Source: Pseudopedobacter saltans DSM 12145
GTDB taxonomy: Bacteria > Bacteroidota > Bacteroidia > Sphingobacteriales > Sphingobacteriaceae
Direction of reading: 5' to 3'
DNA length: 64,000 bases
Assembly: GCF_000190735.1 (NCBI RefSeq)
Contig: NC_015177.1
Span: forward strand, 2,542,001 to 2,606,000
In this document: positions 17,903-27,164 of the stretch, one piece after another
Position numbering within the stretch: position 1 is the first letter of the stretch
Layout of the letters: the number at the start of each line of letters is the position of its first letter
Notes under the pieces: generated by a model
Told to the model about the DNA's origin: nothing
The model's database searches: none
Seen by the model: the letters and a program-made list of their open reading frames with translations, nothing else
Position numbers and translations under genes: made by a program

Positions 17903-18355
17903 TTATATAGTTTGTGCAGCTTCTACTGCTCGTTTTACAATTTCTAAATCCGTTTGTCCTCTAAAACCACTAAACCCGATGGATAGCATAGTTCCATCCT
18001 TTAAATAAATGGGTTGTCCTCCTTCCCAGCCTATCATATCAGGTTTCCTTATTCCATTTTCATCTTCCTGCAATTGATTGGTAAAAATCAATTGCTCATA
18101 TTCTCCGGTTTGATATCCAGTTATCCAAACTTGACTGGCCTTTAACCATGCGACTCTAAAAATATCTCTGCCCTTTATTTTATTCTCTCCAAAGATTTTT
18201 CCATGGACTGTTCCATCTCCTTCTATAATACAAACAGCAACATTTCCGTTAGCTTTCTGCCTGTCTTCCGGAATTTCCATATACTGCGGAACCATACTTT
18301 CTATATGGAAAATAATCTGCTTTACCGTGGACTCTAAAATATTTTCAATAATCAT
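17903..18355 (-). CDS. GlcG/HbpS-like (DUF336) protein
   Basis: A 150-residue protein of the Haem-degrading/GlcG-HbpS family, recognisable by the strand GNVAVCIIEGDGTVHG, the helix RDIFRVAWLKASQVWITG and the closing FSGFRGQTDLEIVKRAVEAA. Members bind haem or small cofactors and often sit beside glycolate or sugar-oxidation genes. There is no signal peptide, so it is cytoplasmic. It lies between a Gfo/Idh/MocA gene and a small exported protein gene. A role in the sugar-oxidation pathway is a guess from context. Confidence 0.75.
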   Translation of the reverse strand: MIIENILESTVKQIIFHIESMVPQYMEIPEDRQKANGNVAVCIIEGDGTVHGKIFGENKIKGRDIFRVAWLKASQVWITGYQTGEYEQLIFTNQLQEDENGIRKPDMIGWEGGQPIYLKDGTMLSIGFSGFRGQTDLEIVKRAVEAAQTI

Positions 18356-18365
18356 AACCTCTCCT

Positions 18366-18466
18366 TTCTATAAAAAAATCCTGTTCGTTGTTTGTTGTTC
18401 GATACTCGTTGTTCGTTGTTCGTTTCTCGATGAGCGATAGACGATAAACGACAGACGACAAAGTTT
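18366..18466. repeat. Low-complexity word repeats
   Basis: About 100 bases composed of variants of ttcgttgttcg on one side and gacgataaacgacag on the other, which are reverse-complement-like. Similar DNA lies at 30490-30545 and 54060-54240. Confidence 0.55.
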
Positions 18467-18470
18467 ATCT

Positions 18471-19454
18471 TCAAATCATCATCCACCCGCCTTTTGCACT
18501 ACTTTCAAAAAGCTTATCTATTACCCTCATGTTAGCAACAGCATCCTTTATACTGTATTCTAAAGGTTTGTTATTTAAAACGGAATTAGAAAAACTATCA
18601 AATTGCAGTGAGTACTGATCTACGGGATTGAAAAACTTTTCTTCAACTCCATCTGGCCGATATATTTTCACGCGGCTTTGCTGATCTGGGATGGCATTGA
18701 AAGGTATTTCTATTTCTAATCTGCCCTTGTCACCAAATATATTTACCCGTTGATAAGGCATCAATTGCGTAGAGCATGTAAACGTAGAAATCCCTTTTTC
18801 AAATGTTAACATTCCCGATGTTATCACATCTGTTTTTAAATCCGGATGTCGCTGCATTTGAGCCACCACCGAAGACGGCTCTTCATCAAAAACGTGTCTG
18901 CTCAAAGAAACACAATAACAACCGATATCCATCAATCCACCACCGCCTATATCCACCTTATTTCTAATGTTATTCGGATCCTGATTGTTGTAGGAAAAGA
19001 ACGACTGTATGACTTTCACAGTCCCCAGTTCACCTTTTTTTACCAAATCTCTAGCATATATCCATTGAGGGTGAAACCGATACATAAAAGCTTCCATTAC
19101 CAATAAATTGGGATAAGCTTCTGCCGCTTTTTCTAATTTTATAGCATCTTGTTCATTTAACCCTATTGGCTTCTCACAAAGGACATGTTTACCTGCCTGC
19201 AAGGATTTAATTGTCCATTCTACGTGTAAATGATTGGGTAAAGAAATATACACCGCATCAATATCTTCATCCATTAATAATTCATGATAACTACCATAAA
19301 ATTTAGGTATATCAAATTGGTTGGCTAAAGTTTTTGCTCTTGCTATATCACTTGACCCTATCGCTACTATTTCAGCAGTATTTGCCTTTTTTATTGCCGG
19401 TAAGAGCTTTTCTCTTGCTATTTTGGATGTATTTAAAAATCCCCATCTAATCAT
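18471..19454 (-). CDS. Gfo/Idh/MocA family oxidoreductase (cytoplasmic)
   Basis: A 327-residue NAD(P)-dependent sugar oxidoreductase. The N-terminal Rossmann domain starts at once (IRWGFLNTSKIA), with the family motif CEKP (E94-K95-P96). The C-terminal alpha/beta domain has GGGGLMDIGCYC, the DIGCY form seen in glucose-fructose-oxidoreductase and dihydrodiol-dehydrogenase relatives. There is no signal peptide. It is one of three family members in this locus; they likely act on different oxidation states or sides of the membrane. Substrate unknown. Confidence 0.85.
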   Translation of the reverse strand: MIRWGFLNTSKIAREKLLPAIKKANTAEIVAIGSSDIARAKTLANQFDIPKFYGSYHELLMDEDIDAVYISLPNHLHVEWTIKSLQAGKHVLCEKPIGLNEQDAIKLEKAAEAYPNLLVMEAFMYRFHPQWIYARDLVKKGELGTVKVIQSFFSYNNQDPNNIRNKVDIGGGGLMDIGCYCVSLSRHVFDEEPSSVVAQMQRHPDLKTDVITSGMLTFEKGISTFTCSTQLMPYQRVNIFGDKGRLEIEIPFNAIPDQQSRVKIYRPDGVEEKFFNPVDQYSLQFDSFSNSVLNNKPLEYSIKDAVANMRVIDKLFESSAKGGWMMI

Positions 19455-19586
19455 GCTGCTAATGTTTAGTCTTTTATATAGAGTCTATTGATTATTTTCA
19501 TATTAAATTTCCACATCTAATTATACAACAATGATTTCAGCCTTATGCATTTTGCTTTTTGCCTTTAGATCGTCAAACTTTGGTTA

Positions 19587-20954
19587 CTATTTATTTTGTG
19601 TGGCCATTTTTAATGCCTGGGTAGTTGTGTAATATTTCGCGATCATATTTGGCACTTCCCATTCTGGCATATTTTTCTTTTCCAGGTAAGACAAATACTT
19701 TTTCGTTACCTGTGCAAAATGAGCTTCATGCCCTTCGCGGTAGGCTTTAGGGATATAAACTTCCCACCCCAGCTTGGTTTCTTTCAATTGGATTTCCGGA
19801 TATTCTTTTTGAACTTCTGCTATCTTATTGTCCAGAGCTGCTTTTACAGATGCTCTATCTGCAGCATTTAACGGCTCGACATATAAAGTGGGTTCAAAGT
19901 TTTGCTCTGTTCCCTGCCTGATTACAATATTAGATTTACTTCCTCTAATAATTGCAAAATGTGTATCGCCGCCTTTTGTTGCTTCATAATCCCATAAAGC
20001 CTTTATTTTTACATGAATACCTTTAAGCTTATAATCAATCTCTCCGTTCGCAAAAACTTCCAATACATTATTTTTAAGATATGGATTCAACGATTCCGGG
20101 AATGCGGTAAGATTCGTAATCTTTGTAAATTGTGGCAATGTCATGCTTGTTGGCCATCTTTTCGCTTGTAATAATTCGATATCCTTTCTATAATCCAGAA
20201 CCTGATTTGGAAAATATCCCCATTGCGCTAAATCAACCAGATGCACAGCCACATCAGCTATTCCTTCTCCTTGTTGAGCTACATCCATAAACCAATAGGG
20301 ACGTATCAAAGGTTTACCAGATACCACTTTTGAGAAATAATGAACACTTTCCATCTCGATAGACGGTTTTTCTAAACTCCCTTCCGAAAGCCTACCGAGT
20401 ATGCCCAGATCTTGTGATAACTGTGCCTGAAGCGCATTGGTAATTTCATAGCGCTCGGTCATGATATCATACAACAGAACACCCTTGTCTTTTGCTGCTT
20501 TAAATGTTTTTTCTAAGGTTTCAAAGCCATTTTCATTAATTGCCATAGGTTTGTCTGCCAGAACATTAAAACCCGCATCTATAGATTTTTTGATATATTC
20601 TGTTTTATGCAGGTTATTACCCGCGATCACCACTACATTTCCTTTTTTATCGGAAAGCATCTTTTCCAAAAAATCCGGACCTTCGTACACCTCTTCTTTC
20701 CAGGACGTTTTATTTTCTGTACTCTGATTATAAGATTCTATTTTTTGGAGATGTTGTTCTAATTCAGGTCCTTTCGGCGCATAAACATATACCGTAGAAT
20801 CTACATTTTCGTACATTGATTTTTGTACTAATGCCGCGTGAAAATGACCTGGATCCAAAGTAATTAACCTGATCTTTTCTTCGACTGCTGTCTTTGGCTT
20901 ACAAGCTCCCATGGACAATACGATCATTGCCAACATTATTTCTTTCTTTCTCAT
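19587..20954 (-). CDS. Gfo/Idh/MocA-like putative oxidoreductase, lipoprotein
   Basis: A 455-residue protein with an N-terminal lipoprotein signal (LSMGAC, C18), so it is probably anchored in the periplasm or outer membrane. The usual Rossmann glycine motif is replaced by LITLDPGHFHAAL; the EKP motif appears as ADKP (D134-K135-P136). The C-terminal half matches the oxidoreductase C-terminal domain of this subfamily (WFMDVAQQGEGIADVAVHLVD). An exported family member must hold its cofactor tightly or use it differently. It lies 74 bases downstream of the MFS transporter gene on the same strand. Confidence 0.8.
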   Translation of the reverse strand: MRKKEIMLAMIVLSMGACKPKTAVEEKIRLITLDPGHFHAALVQKSMYENVDSTVYVYAPKGPELEQHLQKIESYNQSTENKTSWKEEVYEGPDFLEKMLSDKKGNVVVIAGNNLHKTEYIKKSIDAGFNVLADKPMAINENGFETLEKTFKAAKDKGVLLYDIMTERYEITNALQAQLSQDLGILGRLSEGSLEKPSIEMESVHYFSKVVSGKPLIRPYWFMDVAQQGEGIADVAVHLVDLAQWGYFPNQVLDYRKDIELLQAKRWPTSMTLPQFTKITNLTAFPESLNPYLKNNVLEVFANGEIDYKLKGIHVKIKALWDYEATKGGDTHFAIIRGSKSNIVIRQGTEQNFEPTLYVEPLNAADRASVKAALDNKIAEVQKEYPEIQLKETKLGWEVYIPKAYREGHEAHFAQVTKKYLSYLEKKNMPEWEVPNMIAKYYTTTQALKMATQNK

Positions 20955-21028
20955 TTAATTATTTTTACGGATATATTCTAGTCTTGTTCGCTTTTACCAC
21001 ATGAATTAATCCTTTATTAGTTGATTAC

Positions 21029-22315
21029 CTAATTATTCGACTTATTCATATTCTTAGTTAAGAAATGTATGATAATCCAGGCTACGAAATAAGCACATCC
21101 ACAAACAATAAACAAAATATTGTAACCTGCAGAAATATTTCCCGCTTGTTTATAATATGCTAATAGGGATCCAACCAATAATGGAAATAATGTAGATGCG
21201 ATTGAACCCGACATTCCCCCAATACCAACCACAGAACTTACTGCATTCTTCGGTACTATGTCAGAAACGATTGTAAAAATATTTGCACTCCAGGCCTGAT
21301 GGGCAGCCGTTGCAATACTGATAATGGCTACTGCGACCCATATATTAGTAGCAAATTGTGCAAACAAGATAGGTGTTACAACTATTGCTACTATCAGCAA
21401 AGTAGTTTTACGAGCTTTTAATACGGGCCAACCTATCTTTATAAAATGAGAGGATAAATATCCACCGCCTATACTTCCAATGGTTGTTGCCGCATATACC
21501 ACTGCTAAATGAGGACTGGGTTTAGTTAAGTCTAATTGAAAAGTATCTGCAAAATACGCAGGTAGCCAGAATAAGAAAAACCACCATACGGGATCTGTCA
21601 GAACTTTACCCACAATGAAAACCCAGGTTTGCTTTAATCCAAGCAAACTCGTCCACTTTAGCTTTTCCTGTTTTTCTTCAGAAACTTCTTCAATATCACT
21701 ATGGATATAGTCGTATTCTTCTTTTGACAGACGTTTTTGTCTCGATGGAATTTCGTAATAAATGATCCAAAATATCAACCAGACAAACCCTAAGGCTCCG
21801 GTAATCCAGAAAGCTTCTTTCCAACCGTACAAACCTAAAAGCCAGGGCACCAAAAGCGGCGCTACAACTGCTCCAATACTCGTTCCTGAATTAAAGATAC
21901 CTGTAGCCAAAGCTCTTTCTTTTTTTGGGAACCACTCTGCTACGGCTTTAACACCAGCAGGAAAGTTTCCAGATTCTGCCAAACCTAATAATCCACGGGC
22001 AAAACCAAAACCTATGGTACTTTTAACCAAAGCATGCAAAATAGCCGCTATACTCCATACTACAACTGAAACAGTATAACCTATCTTCGTCCCAATTTTA
22101 TCTATCAATCCTCCGAAAATAACATATCCAAGAGCATACATTGATGCAAAACACATTACGATATAGCTATAGTCGACTTCAGTCCAATGAAATTCACTTT
22201 CTAAAGTGGGTTTTAATAAGCCTATTACCTGTCTATCAATGTAATTGATCGTTGTAGCTACAAATAACAGAAAACAGATTCCCCATCTATAATTACCTAT
22301 TTTTTTATTTTCCAT
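21029..22315 (-). CDS. MFS transporter, anion:cation symporter (hexuronate) type
   Basis: A 428-residue inner-membrane transporter with about twelve helices. The first helix region NYIDRQVIGLL, the loop GGLIDKIGTKIG, and the signature GLAESGNFPAGVKAVAEWFPKKERA are characteristic of the ACS family, which includes ExuT-type hexuronate carriers. A central cytoplasmic loop rich in Glu and Lys separates the two halves. It sits between two Gfo/Idh/MocA genes, 12 bases after the upstream one. It is the obvious uptake route for the product of the periplasmic enzymes, possibly an acidic or oxidised sugar. Confidence 0.88.
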   Translation of the reverse strand: MENKKIGNYRWGICFLLFVATTINYIDRQVIGLLKPTLESEFHWTEVDYSYIVMCFASMYALGYVIFGGLIDKIGTKIGYTVSVVVWSIAAILHALVKSTIGFGFARGLLGLAESGNFPAGVKAVAEWFPKKERALATGIFNSGTSIGAVVAPLLVPWLLGLYGWKEAFWITGALGFVWLIFWIIYYEIPSRQKRLSKEEYDYIHSDIEEVSEEKQEKLKWTSLLGLKQTWVFIVGKVLTDPVWWFFLFWLPAYFADTFQLDLTKPSPHLAVVYAATTIGSIGGGYLSSHFIKIGWPVLKARKTTLLIVAIVVTPILFAQFATNIWVAVAIISIATAAHQAWSANIFTIVSDIVPKNAVSSVVGIGGMSGSIASTLFPLLVGSLLAYYKQAGNISAGYNILFIVCGCAYFVAWIIIHFLTKNMNKSNN

Positions 22316-22327
22316 AACATTGTATGA

Positions 22328-23509
22328 TTATAATATTGTAATTTCTACCTCGGCACCGTTTCTTTCTGCGGAAACATAACCAGCATAAACTGTTGCCATA
22401 ACATCCGAAGCCAGTTTACTATTACTTTCTATAGGAGTTCCAAAAGCCGCTGATTTATAAAAAGCATCCATTTCATGCTGATAACCGTTAAACCAACCTT
22501 CGTCTGGCGACATGGAAGACCAACCTTGTTTGGTTTCTGTTTTTTCTACTACATATATGTCATTGAAATAATCGCCGTTTGGTGTGTATGCCTGAATTGC
22601 ATTATTTGGCATGATATTACAAATAGTCCTATGATTATTGGCATTAACTTCTAGTTTGTTATTAACGCCACCGAGAACCAATTCACTAGCAAAAAGATTC
22701 GCTATAGTTCCATCCTCAAAAACAATATGTAACATGGCAAAATCTTCTATATCCTTATAGGTTGTTTGAAGATGCCCCTTATCTTCATAATTATCCATTC
22801 TGGTAATGGCATGCACTCTGGAGGTTATTGTCTTGGGTCTGATAGGTTCACCGTTTTTTGCTCTTCCTTCAACATGCTTTAAATAAATTGCAGCAGTAAG
22901 CGGATGGCATCCTTTACCAATCATAGATCCTCCGCCAGAAAGCTTCCATTGCCCGTATGCCAGGGAATGAGAGCCAGAATGTGATTGTTCACCATGCATC
23001 CACAATATCTGAGCTTTTGTTTTTTCTATCACTTCCCGTTCTTTTTGTATCGCTGGTGCATAAACCCAGTTTTCAGCATACATGATTTTGCCTTTACTTT
23101 GTTTTTCGGCATCCAGCATACGTCTTAAACTTGCCAAAGTAAATTCTAAACCTTTTTCTCGTGGAAAGGTGTCACCATTGAAATTATCATCGTCCTGTCC
23201 GAAATATCCCGTTAAGGGTTTTTCTACGATGACATGTTTGTCTTTTTTTAATGCCGCAATAATAATAGGTTCATGTGTTACCGGCGGAGTGCATACATGT
23301 ATTAAATCACAATCATCTATTAACTGATCCAGATTATAATAAGGTGTGATATGTCTTTCCTGAGCAAATTTATCAAGCCCTTCTTTGGTTTTAGAAAAAA
23401 CGCCAACAATCTCTACTTTGGCACTGAATACGCGCTTTAATGCCTCATAATGGAATTTAGCTGCAAACCCCGATCCTACTATTCCTGCTTTTATGACTTT
23501 CTTCTCCAT
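22328..23509 (-). CDS. Gfo/Idh/MocA family oxidoreductase (cytoplasmic)
   Basis: A 393-residue NAD(P)-dependent oxidoreductase without signal peptide. The Rossmann motif GSGFAA (12-17) and VEKP (E96-K97-P98) are intact. A longer C-terminal domain contains GGGSMIGKGCHPLTAAIYLKH, where His may be catalytic. It lies 17 bases after the DUF1080-TIM barrel gene and 12 bases before the transporter gene, so it is certainly in the same operon. Predicted to oxidise or reduce a hydroxyl of a sugar or glycoside. Confidence 0.87.
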   Translation of the reverse strand: MEKKVIKAGIVGSGFAAKFHYEALKRVFSAKVEIVGVFSKTKEGLDKFAQERHITPYYNLDQLIDDCDLIHVCTPPVTHEPIIIAALKKDKHVIVEKPLTGYFGQDDDNFNGDTFPREKGLEFTLASLRRMLDAEKQSKGKIMYAENWVYAPAIQKEREVIEKTKAQILWMHGEQSHSGSHSLAYGQWKLSGGGSMIGKGCHPLTAAIYLKHVEGRAKNGEPIRPKTITSRVHAITRMDNYEDKGHLQTTYKDIEDFAMLHIVFEDGTIANLFASELVLGGVNNKLEVNANNHRTICNIMPNNAIQAYTPNGDYFNDIYVVEKTETKQGWSSMSPDEGWFNGYQHEMDAFYKSAAFGTPIESNSKLASDVMATVYAGYVSAERNGAEVEITIL

Positions 23510-23526
23510 AATTGGTTCAAATTCTC

Positions 23527-25158
23527 TTAATATCTTTTATCTGTAAATTCCTGTGCAATGGCATCTTTTAGCTCTTTATGTAGTGCGGGCACTAACTTTT
23601 CTGGTTCGTAAGGTCTAAATGGAAATGGTGGTTTAGGCTGTCCTTTCATTACTTTATCCCCTAGAGTTTCTATTGGCAAATAGCCTTTATAACCACTATT
23701 GTAAACAATCCTCATTAATCGTGGCATATCTATTCGGATACGGCTCAATACCCCGAATGGGCTTTCTTTCACCTGAAAATTCACAGCATACGGCATAATT
23801 TTTTCTATATCGATATACGGATCATCAGTAATAAAATACCCGGTATCTACAATTACACCAAACCATTTAGAATCTACCATTTTCACTATTTTAATAGTTT
23901 CATCCGCGGTTTTCAGAAAATCACCATGATTCTGAATACCTATAAAAACACCTTTTTGTTCAGCATAAGCCATACACTCTTTCAAACTTGCAGTCATGTA
24001 TCGGGCAATTTCGTCCCATTTATTTTCATAACCCTCTGGTATGGGGCCAGCAAATACACGCACTACCGGTGCACCTAATTTTGCTGCTACATCTATCCAT
24101 TCTTTAACGTGTTTCACGTCTGCTGCTCTTTTTTCCGGGTCTGGATTGGCGAAGTTATTTCTAACGCCAGTTCCGCTAATTTCAATCCCTTTTTCGAAAG
24201 CATGTTTTTTCAGATCGAAAATGTATTTGTCTGAAGGTACTTTTGGATATTCAGGAAAATAATAACCGGTAAGGTCTACCGCGTCATAGCCGTGTTCCGC
24301 AGCATAATCTATCAAACCAAAAAGATCCATTTTTTTACTGCTGAACGACCTGGCAAATGAAAATGCGTTCAAACTCGTTTTTACAGCAGCATCTGTTTTC
24401 TTCTTTTCCAAATTTTGGGCATTTTTATGTAATGCCGGATAATTTTTTGAAAGGTCCTGGATTTTTATGTTTCTCCATTGTACTTCCATTGGCTTGGCAG
24501 AAGTTGTCGCATGAACTTGTAGACCTATAAAACCACTCTTAGATTTGTCATCTATCAAAGAAGCCGCAAAAACACCGTTTATCCAGGTGTATATTCTATA
24601 TCCCGATGCTTCTATTCTTAAATGGTTCCATTGTTTAGGTTTAAAAGCATTTCTTGCCTCTTCATTATGGGTTAAATCAGCAAGCCAACCTCTACGTTTT
24701 TCATCGTAAATACCCCCTGTCCAACTTCTTGGTGCTGTTCCGGAGGCTATTTTCTCTCCTTTCGCATTATAATTTGCAGGCTCCTTTGAATATAGTTCTC
24801 TCGACGGATCTATTTCTACCTGATAGCCAAAAACTATTCCGTCTCTATAATTGGGATCTTGAGTGCTTCGGAATTGTATTCCTGAATTAAGCTCATCATC
24901 CACCTTAAATTCTAACTCTAAAATAAAATCAGAATAAGTCTTTTCTGTTGCCAGAAAACTATTGGGAGAATCAGTAACGGAAGTGCCAACGATTGCTCCG
25001 TTTTTCACTTTATAAATTGCTTTTCCCTGTACTTGCTTCCAGCCATTCAGGGTCTTTCCGTCAAAAAGATTTTCCCAGGGAATCGCATCCTGTGCTATTC
25101 CTGATTTGGAAGCCAATATTAAAAAAGCTCCTAAAAAAAACATGATACTCTTTTTCAT
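23527..25158 (-). CDS. Exported fusion of DUF1080 (3-keto-disaccharide hydrolase) and sugar-isomerase-like TIM barrel
   Basis: A 543-residue exported protein (signal peptide to about residue 22, IAQD). Residues 27-235 form a DUF1080 beta-sandwich (ENLFDGKTLNGWK at the start, GFIGLQVHA near the end). After a short linker, residues 260-540 are a xylose-isomerase-like barrel with IGIQNHGDFL (Q409-N410-H411), VIVDTGYF and LPIETLG. DUF1080 members cleave 3-keto-glycosides, and some isomerase-like barrels perform the related elimination or hydration steps. A fusion would couple both. The barrel is closely similar to the next three genes upstream, so the fusion arose within this paralogue array. It lies 17 bases before an oxidoreductase gene. 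Confidence 0.87.
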   Translation of the reverse strand: MKKSIMFFLGAFLILASKSGIAQDAIPWENLFDGKTLNGWKQVQGKAIYKVKNGAIVGTSVTDSPNSFLATEKTYSDFILELEFKVDDELNSGIQFRSTQDPNYRDGIVFGYQVEIDPSRELYSKEPANYNAKGEKIASGTAPRSWTGGIYDEKRRGWLADLTHNEEARNAFKPKQWNHLRIEASGYRIYTWINGVFAASLIDDKSKSGFIGLQVHATTSAKPMEVQWRNIKIQDLSKNYPALHKNAQNLEKKKTDAAVKTSLNAFSFARSFSSKKMDLFGLIDYAAEHGYDAVDLTGYYFPEYPKVPSDKYIFDLKKHAFEKGIEISGTGVRNNFANPDPEKRAADVKHVKEWIDVAAKLGAPVVRVFAGPIPEGYENKWDEIARYMTASLKECMAYAEQKGVFIGIQNHGDFLKTADETIKIVKMVDSKWFGVIVDTGYFITDDPYIDIEKIMPYAVNFQVKESPFGVLSRIRIDMPRLMRIVYNSGYKGYLPIETLGDKVMKGQPKPPFPFRPYEPEKLVPALHKELKDAIAQEFTDKRY

Positions 25159-25180
25159 CTGCTCGTTGTTACTGGTTGAG

Positions 25181-26200
25181 TTATTTTCCGAATTTTTGAA
25201 TTTGTGCAGCCTTTACTTCTTTCATAAAAGCAGGAAGTACTGTAAATGGATCCCAGGAGTTCTTTTCACTTGATGCAGCAATTCCTGTAGCTTGTCTCTT
25301 AGCTTTATTTCCGCCAGCTGGCGATAAAATTTCTATTGGTAAATAACCTCTGTAATTGGTTCGCTCCATGATATCCATGATACGAGGAAGATCGATTTTG
25401 ACTTTGCTTGCTGCCCCAAACACGCTTAGTTTCAACTGAAAGTTTACTGCATAGGGCATTGTCTTTTCGATGTCGATATAGGGGTCTTCTGTTAAGAAAT
25501 ATCCAGAGTCTACAATTACTCCAAACCAATCGGAATTTACTTTTTTAACCAGGCTAATGGTTTGTTCTGCTGTCTTTAAGAAATCTCCATGATTTTGAAC
25601 TCCTATTAAAACCCCTCTTAACTTTCCATATTCTGCACATTCACGCATACTGGCAGCCATATAGTTTTCAATCTCTGCTCTTCTATTCTCGTACCCTTCA
25701 GGTATTGGACCGGCGAATATGCGGACAACAGGTGCTCCTAACTTTACAGCCACATCTATCCACTCTTTAACATGCTTCACATCGGCAGCTCTTTTTGCGG
25801 GATCCGGATCTGCGAAATTGTTTCTAACACCTGTACCCGTGATATCTAAGCCCAGTCTGAATGCATACTTTTTAATATCGTTGATATATTCATCGCTTGG
25901 CAGATTAGGGTAACCTGGAAAATAATATCCGGTTAGATCTACCCCATCAAAATCATGTTGCGCCGCCCAGTCCATTAACTGGAACATCGTCATTCCTTCT
26001 CCTCTCCCCCTAACTTTATCCATCAAAGGTTTGGTAAACGAGTAAGCGTTTAAACTAATTTTTACAGAAGGTTTCTTTACGATATTTCCCTGAAATACCG
26101 TTTGTCCTATGGTAGAAAGACTTGCTCCTGTTAATATTAATGCTAATAATCCCCTATAGCAACCTCTTTTGAAGGCACTTCTCTTGAAATATGTTTCCAT
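25181..26200 (-). CDS. Exported sugar phosphate isomerase/epimerase-like TIM barrel, paralogue 3
   Basis: A 339-residue member of the xylose-isomerase-like barrel superfamily, with an unusually long basic N terminus (METYFKRSAFKRG) before the hydrophobic signal segment ending near IGQ. Conserved barrel motifs include DLTGYYFPGYP, GTGVRNNFADPDP, VQNHGDF (Q202-N203-H204), VIVDSGYF and LPIEIL. The position usually occupied by a metal-binding Glu before N-H is Gln, as in all four paralogues. It is 22 bases from the fusion gene downstream and 18 from paralogue 2 upstream. Despite the family name, an exported location argues against a phosphorylated substrate. Confidence 0.83.
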   Translation of the reverse strand: METYFKRSAFKRGCYRGLLALILTGASLSTIGQTVFQGNIVKKPSVKISLNAYSFTKPLMDKVRGRGEGMTMFQLMDWAAQHDFDGVDLTGYYFPGYPNLPSDEYINDIKKYAFRLGLDITGTGVRNNFADPDPAKRAADVKHVKEWIDVAVKLGAPVVRIFAGPIPEGYENRRAEIENYMAASMRECAEYGKLRGVLIGVQNHGDFLKTAEQTISLVKKVNSDWFGVIVDSGYFLTEDPYIDIEKTMPYAVNFQLKLSVFGAASKVKIDLPRIMDIMERTNYRGYLPIEILSPAGGNKAKRQATGIAASSEKNSWDPFTVLPAFMKEVKAAQIQKFGK

Positions 26201-26218
26201 TTCGCTTAGCTTATATTT

Positions 26219-27157
26219 TTATTGATATACTTTGTTGATTGCTGTTTTTAGATCTTTTAAAAATGGTGGCACCTTTTTATAGGCGTCGTAAGGGATATCC
26301 GGAACGGGTCTTGGTTCTCCTTTAATTTCCAGGGTTTCGATAGGCAAATAGCCCCTATAGCCACTTTCTTTTACAATTTGCAATAGCTTATTTAAATCTG
26401 TCCTGATTGGACTTCTGGGTCCGAAAGGACTTTCTTTTACCTGAAAATTCACAGCGTAAGGCATTACCTTTGCAATATCCTGATAGGGATCTTTAGTTAG
26501 GAAATATCCGGTATCTACTATTGTTCCGAACCATTTTGAATTCACTCCTTTTACTACCCTGATTACCTGATCTGCGGTTTGTAAAAAGTCCCCATGATTC
26601 TGAACACCTACCAGTACTCCTTTTTTTTCGCCATACTTTGCACATTCCGTCAAAGCTTCTATTAGATATTTTTCTACAACATCTCTTTTGTTTTCGTAAC
26701 CTTTGGGAATAGGCCCTGAAAATACCCTAATTACCGGTGCACCTAATTTTTCCGCTACATCAATCCAGTTTTTCACCAATTGGATATCTTCGGCTCTTTT
26801 CTTTGGATCAGGATTGGTAAAATCGTTTTTCACTCCTGTACCACTTATATCCAAACCTAAAAGAAACGCCCTCTTTTTTATTTTGTTAATATATTCGTCA
26901 CTTGGAATATTTGGATATCCAGGAAAGAAATATGCTGTAATATCTATTGCATCAAATCCCGCAGAAGCAGAATAGTCAATAATATTTTCTAATGTGGCTG
27001 ATTTATCGACTGTTAATACTTTATTGAAAGAATACAAGTTAAGACTGGTTTTCACTTTAGAAGATACACCGTCTACTTTTAATGGTTGTGCAATGGTGCT
27101 TTTAAGTCCCAAAAGACACAACGTTAATGCTATTGAACTGCTGATTATTTTCTTCAC
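26219..27157 (-). CDS. Exported sugar phosphate isomerase/epimerase-like TIM barrel, paralogue 2
   Basis: A 312-residue exported barrel protein, signal peptide ending near TIAQP. Motifs: DITAYFFPGYP, GTGVKNDFTNPDP, GVQNHGDF (Q186-N187-H188), TIVDTGYF (D215) and LPIETLE (E274). The strongly conserved pocket across paralogues suggests a shared reaction on related substrates. It lies 7 bases from paralogue 1 upstream and 18 from paralogue 3 downstream, both on the same strand. Confidence 0.83.
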   Translation of the reverse strand: MKKIISSSIALTLCLLGLKSTIAQPLKVDGVSSKVKTSLNLYSFNKVLTVDKSATLENIIDYSASAGFDAIDITAYFFPGYPNIPSDEYINKIKKRAFLLGLDISGTGVKNDFTNPDPKKRAEDIQLVKNWIDVAEKLGAPVIRVFSGPIPKGYENKRDVVEKYLIEALTECAKYGEKKGVLVGVQNHGDFLQTADQVIRVVKGVNSKWFGTIVDTGYFLTKDPYQDIAKVMPYAVNFQVKESPFGPRSPIRTDLNKLLQIVKESGYRGYLPIETLEIKGEPRPVPDIPYDAYKKVPPFLKDLKTAINKVYQ

Positions 27158-27164
27158 GTTATTT

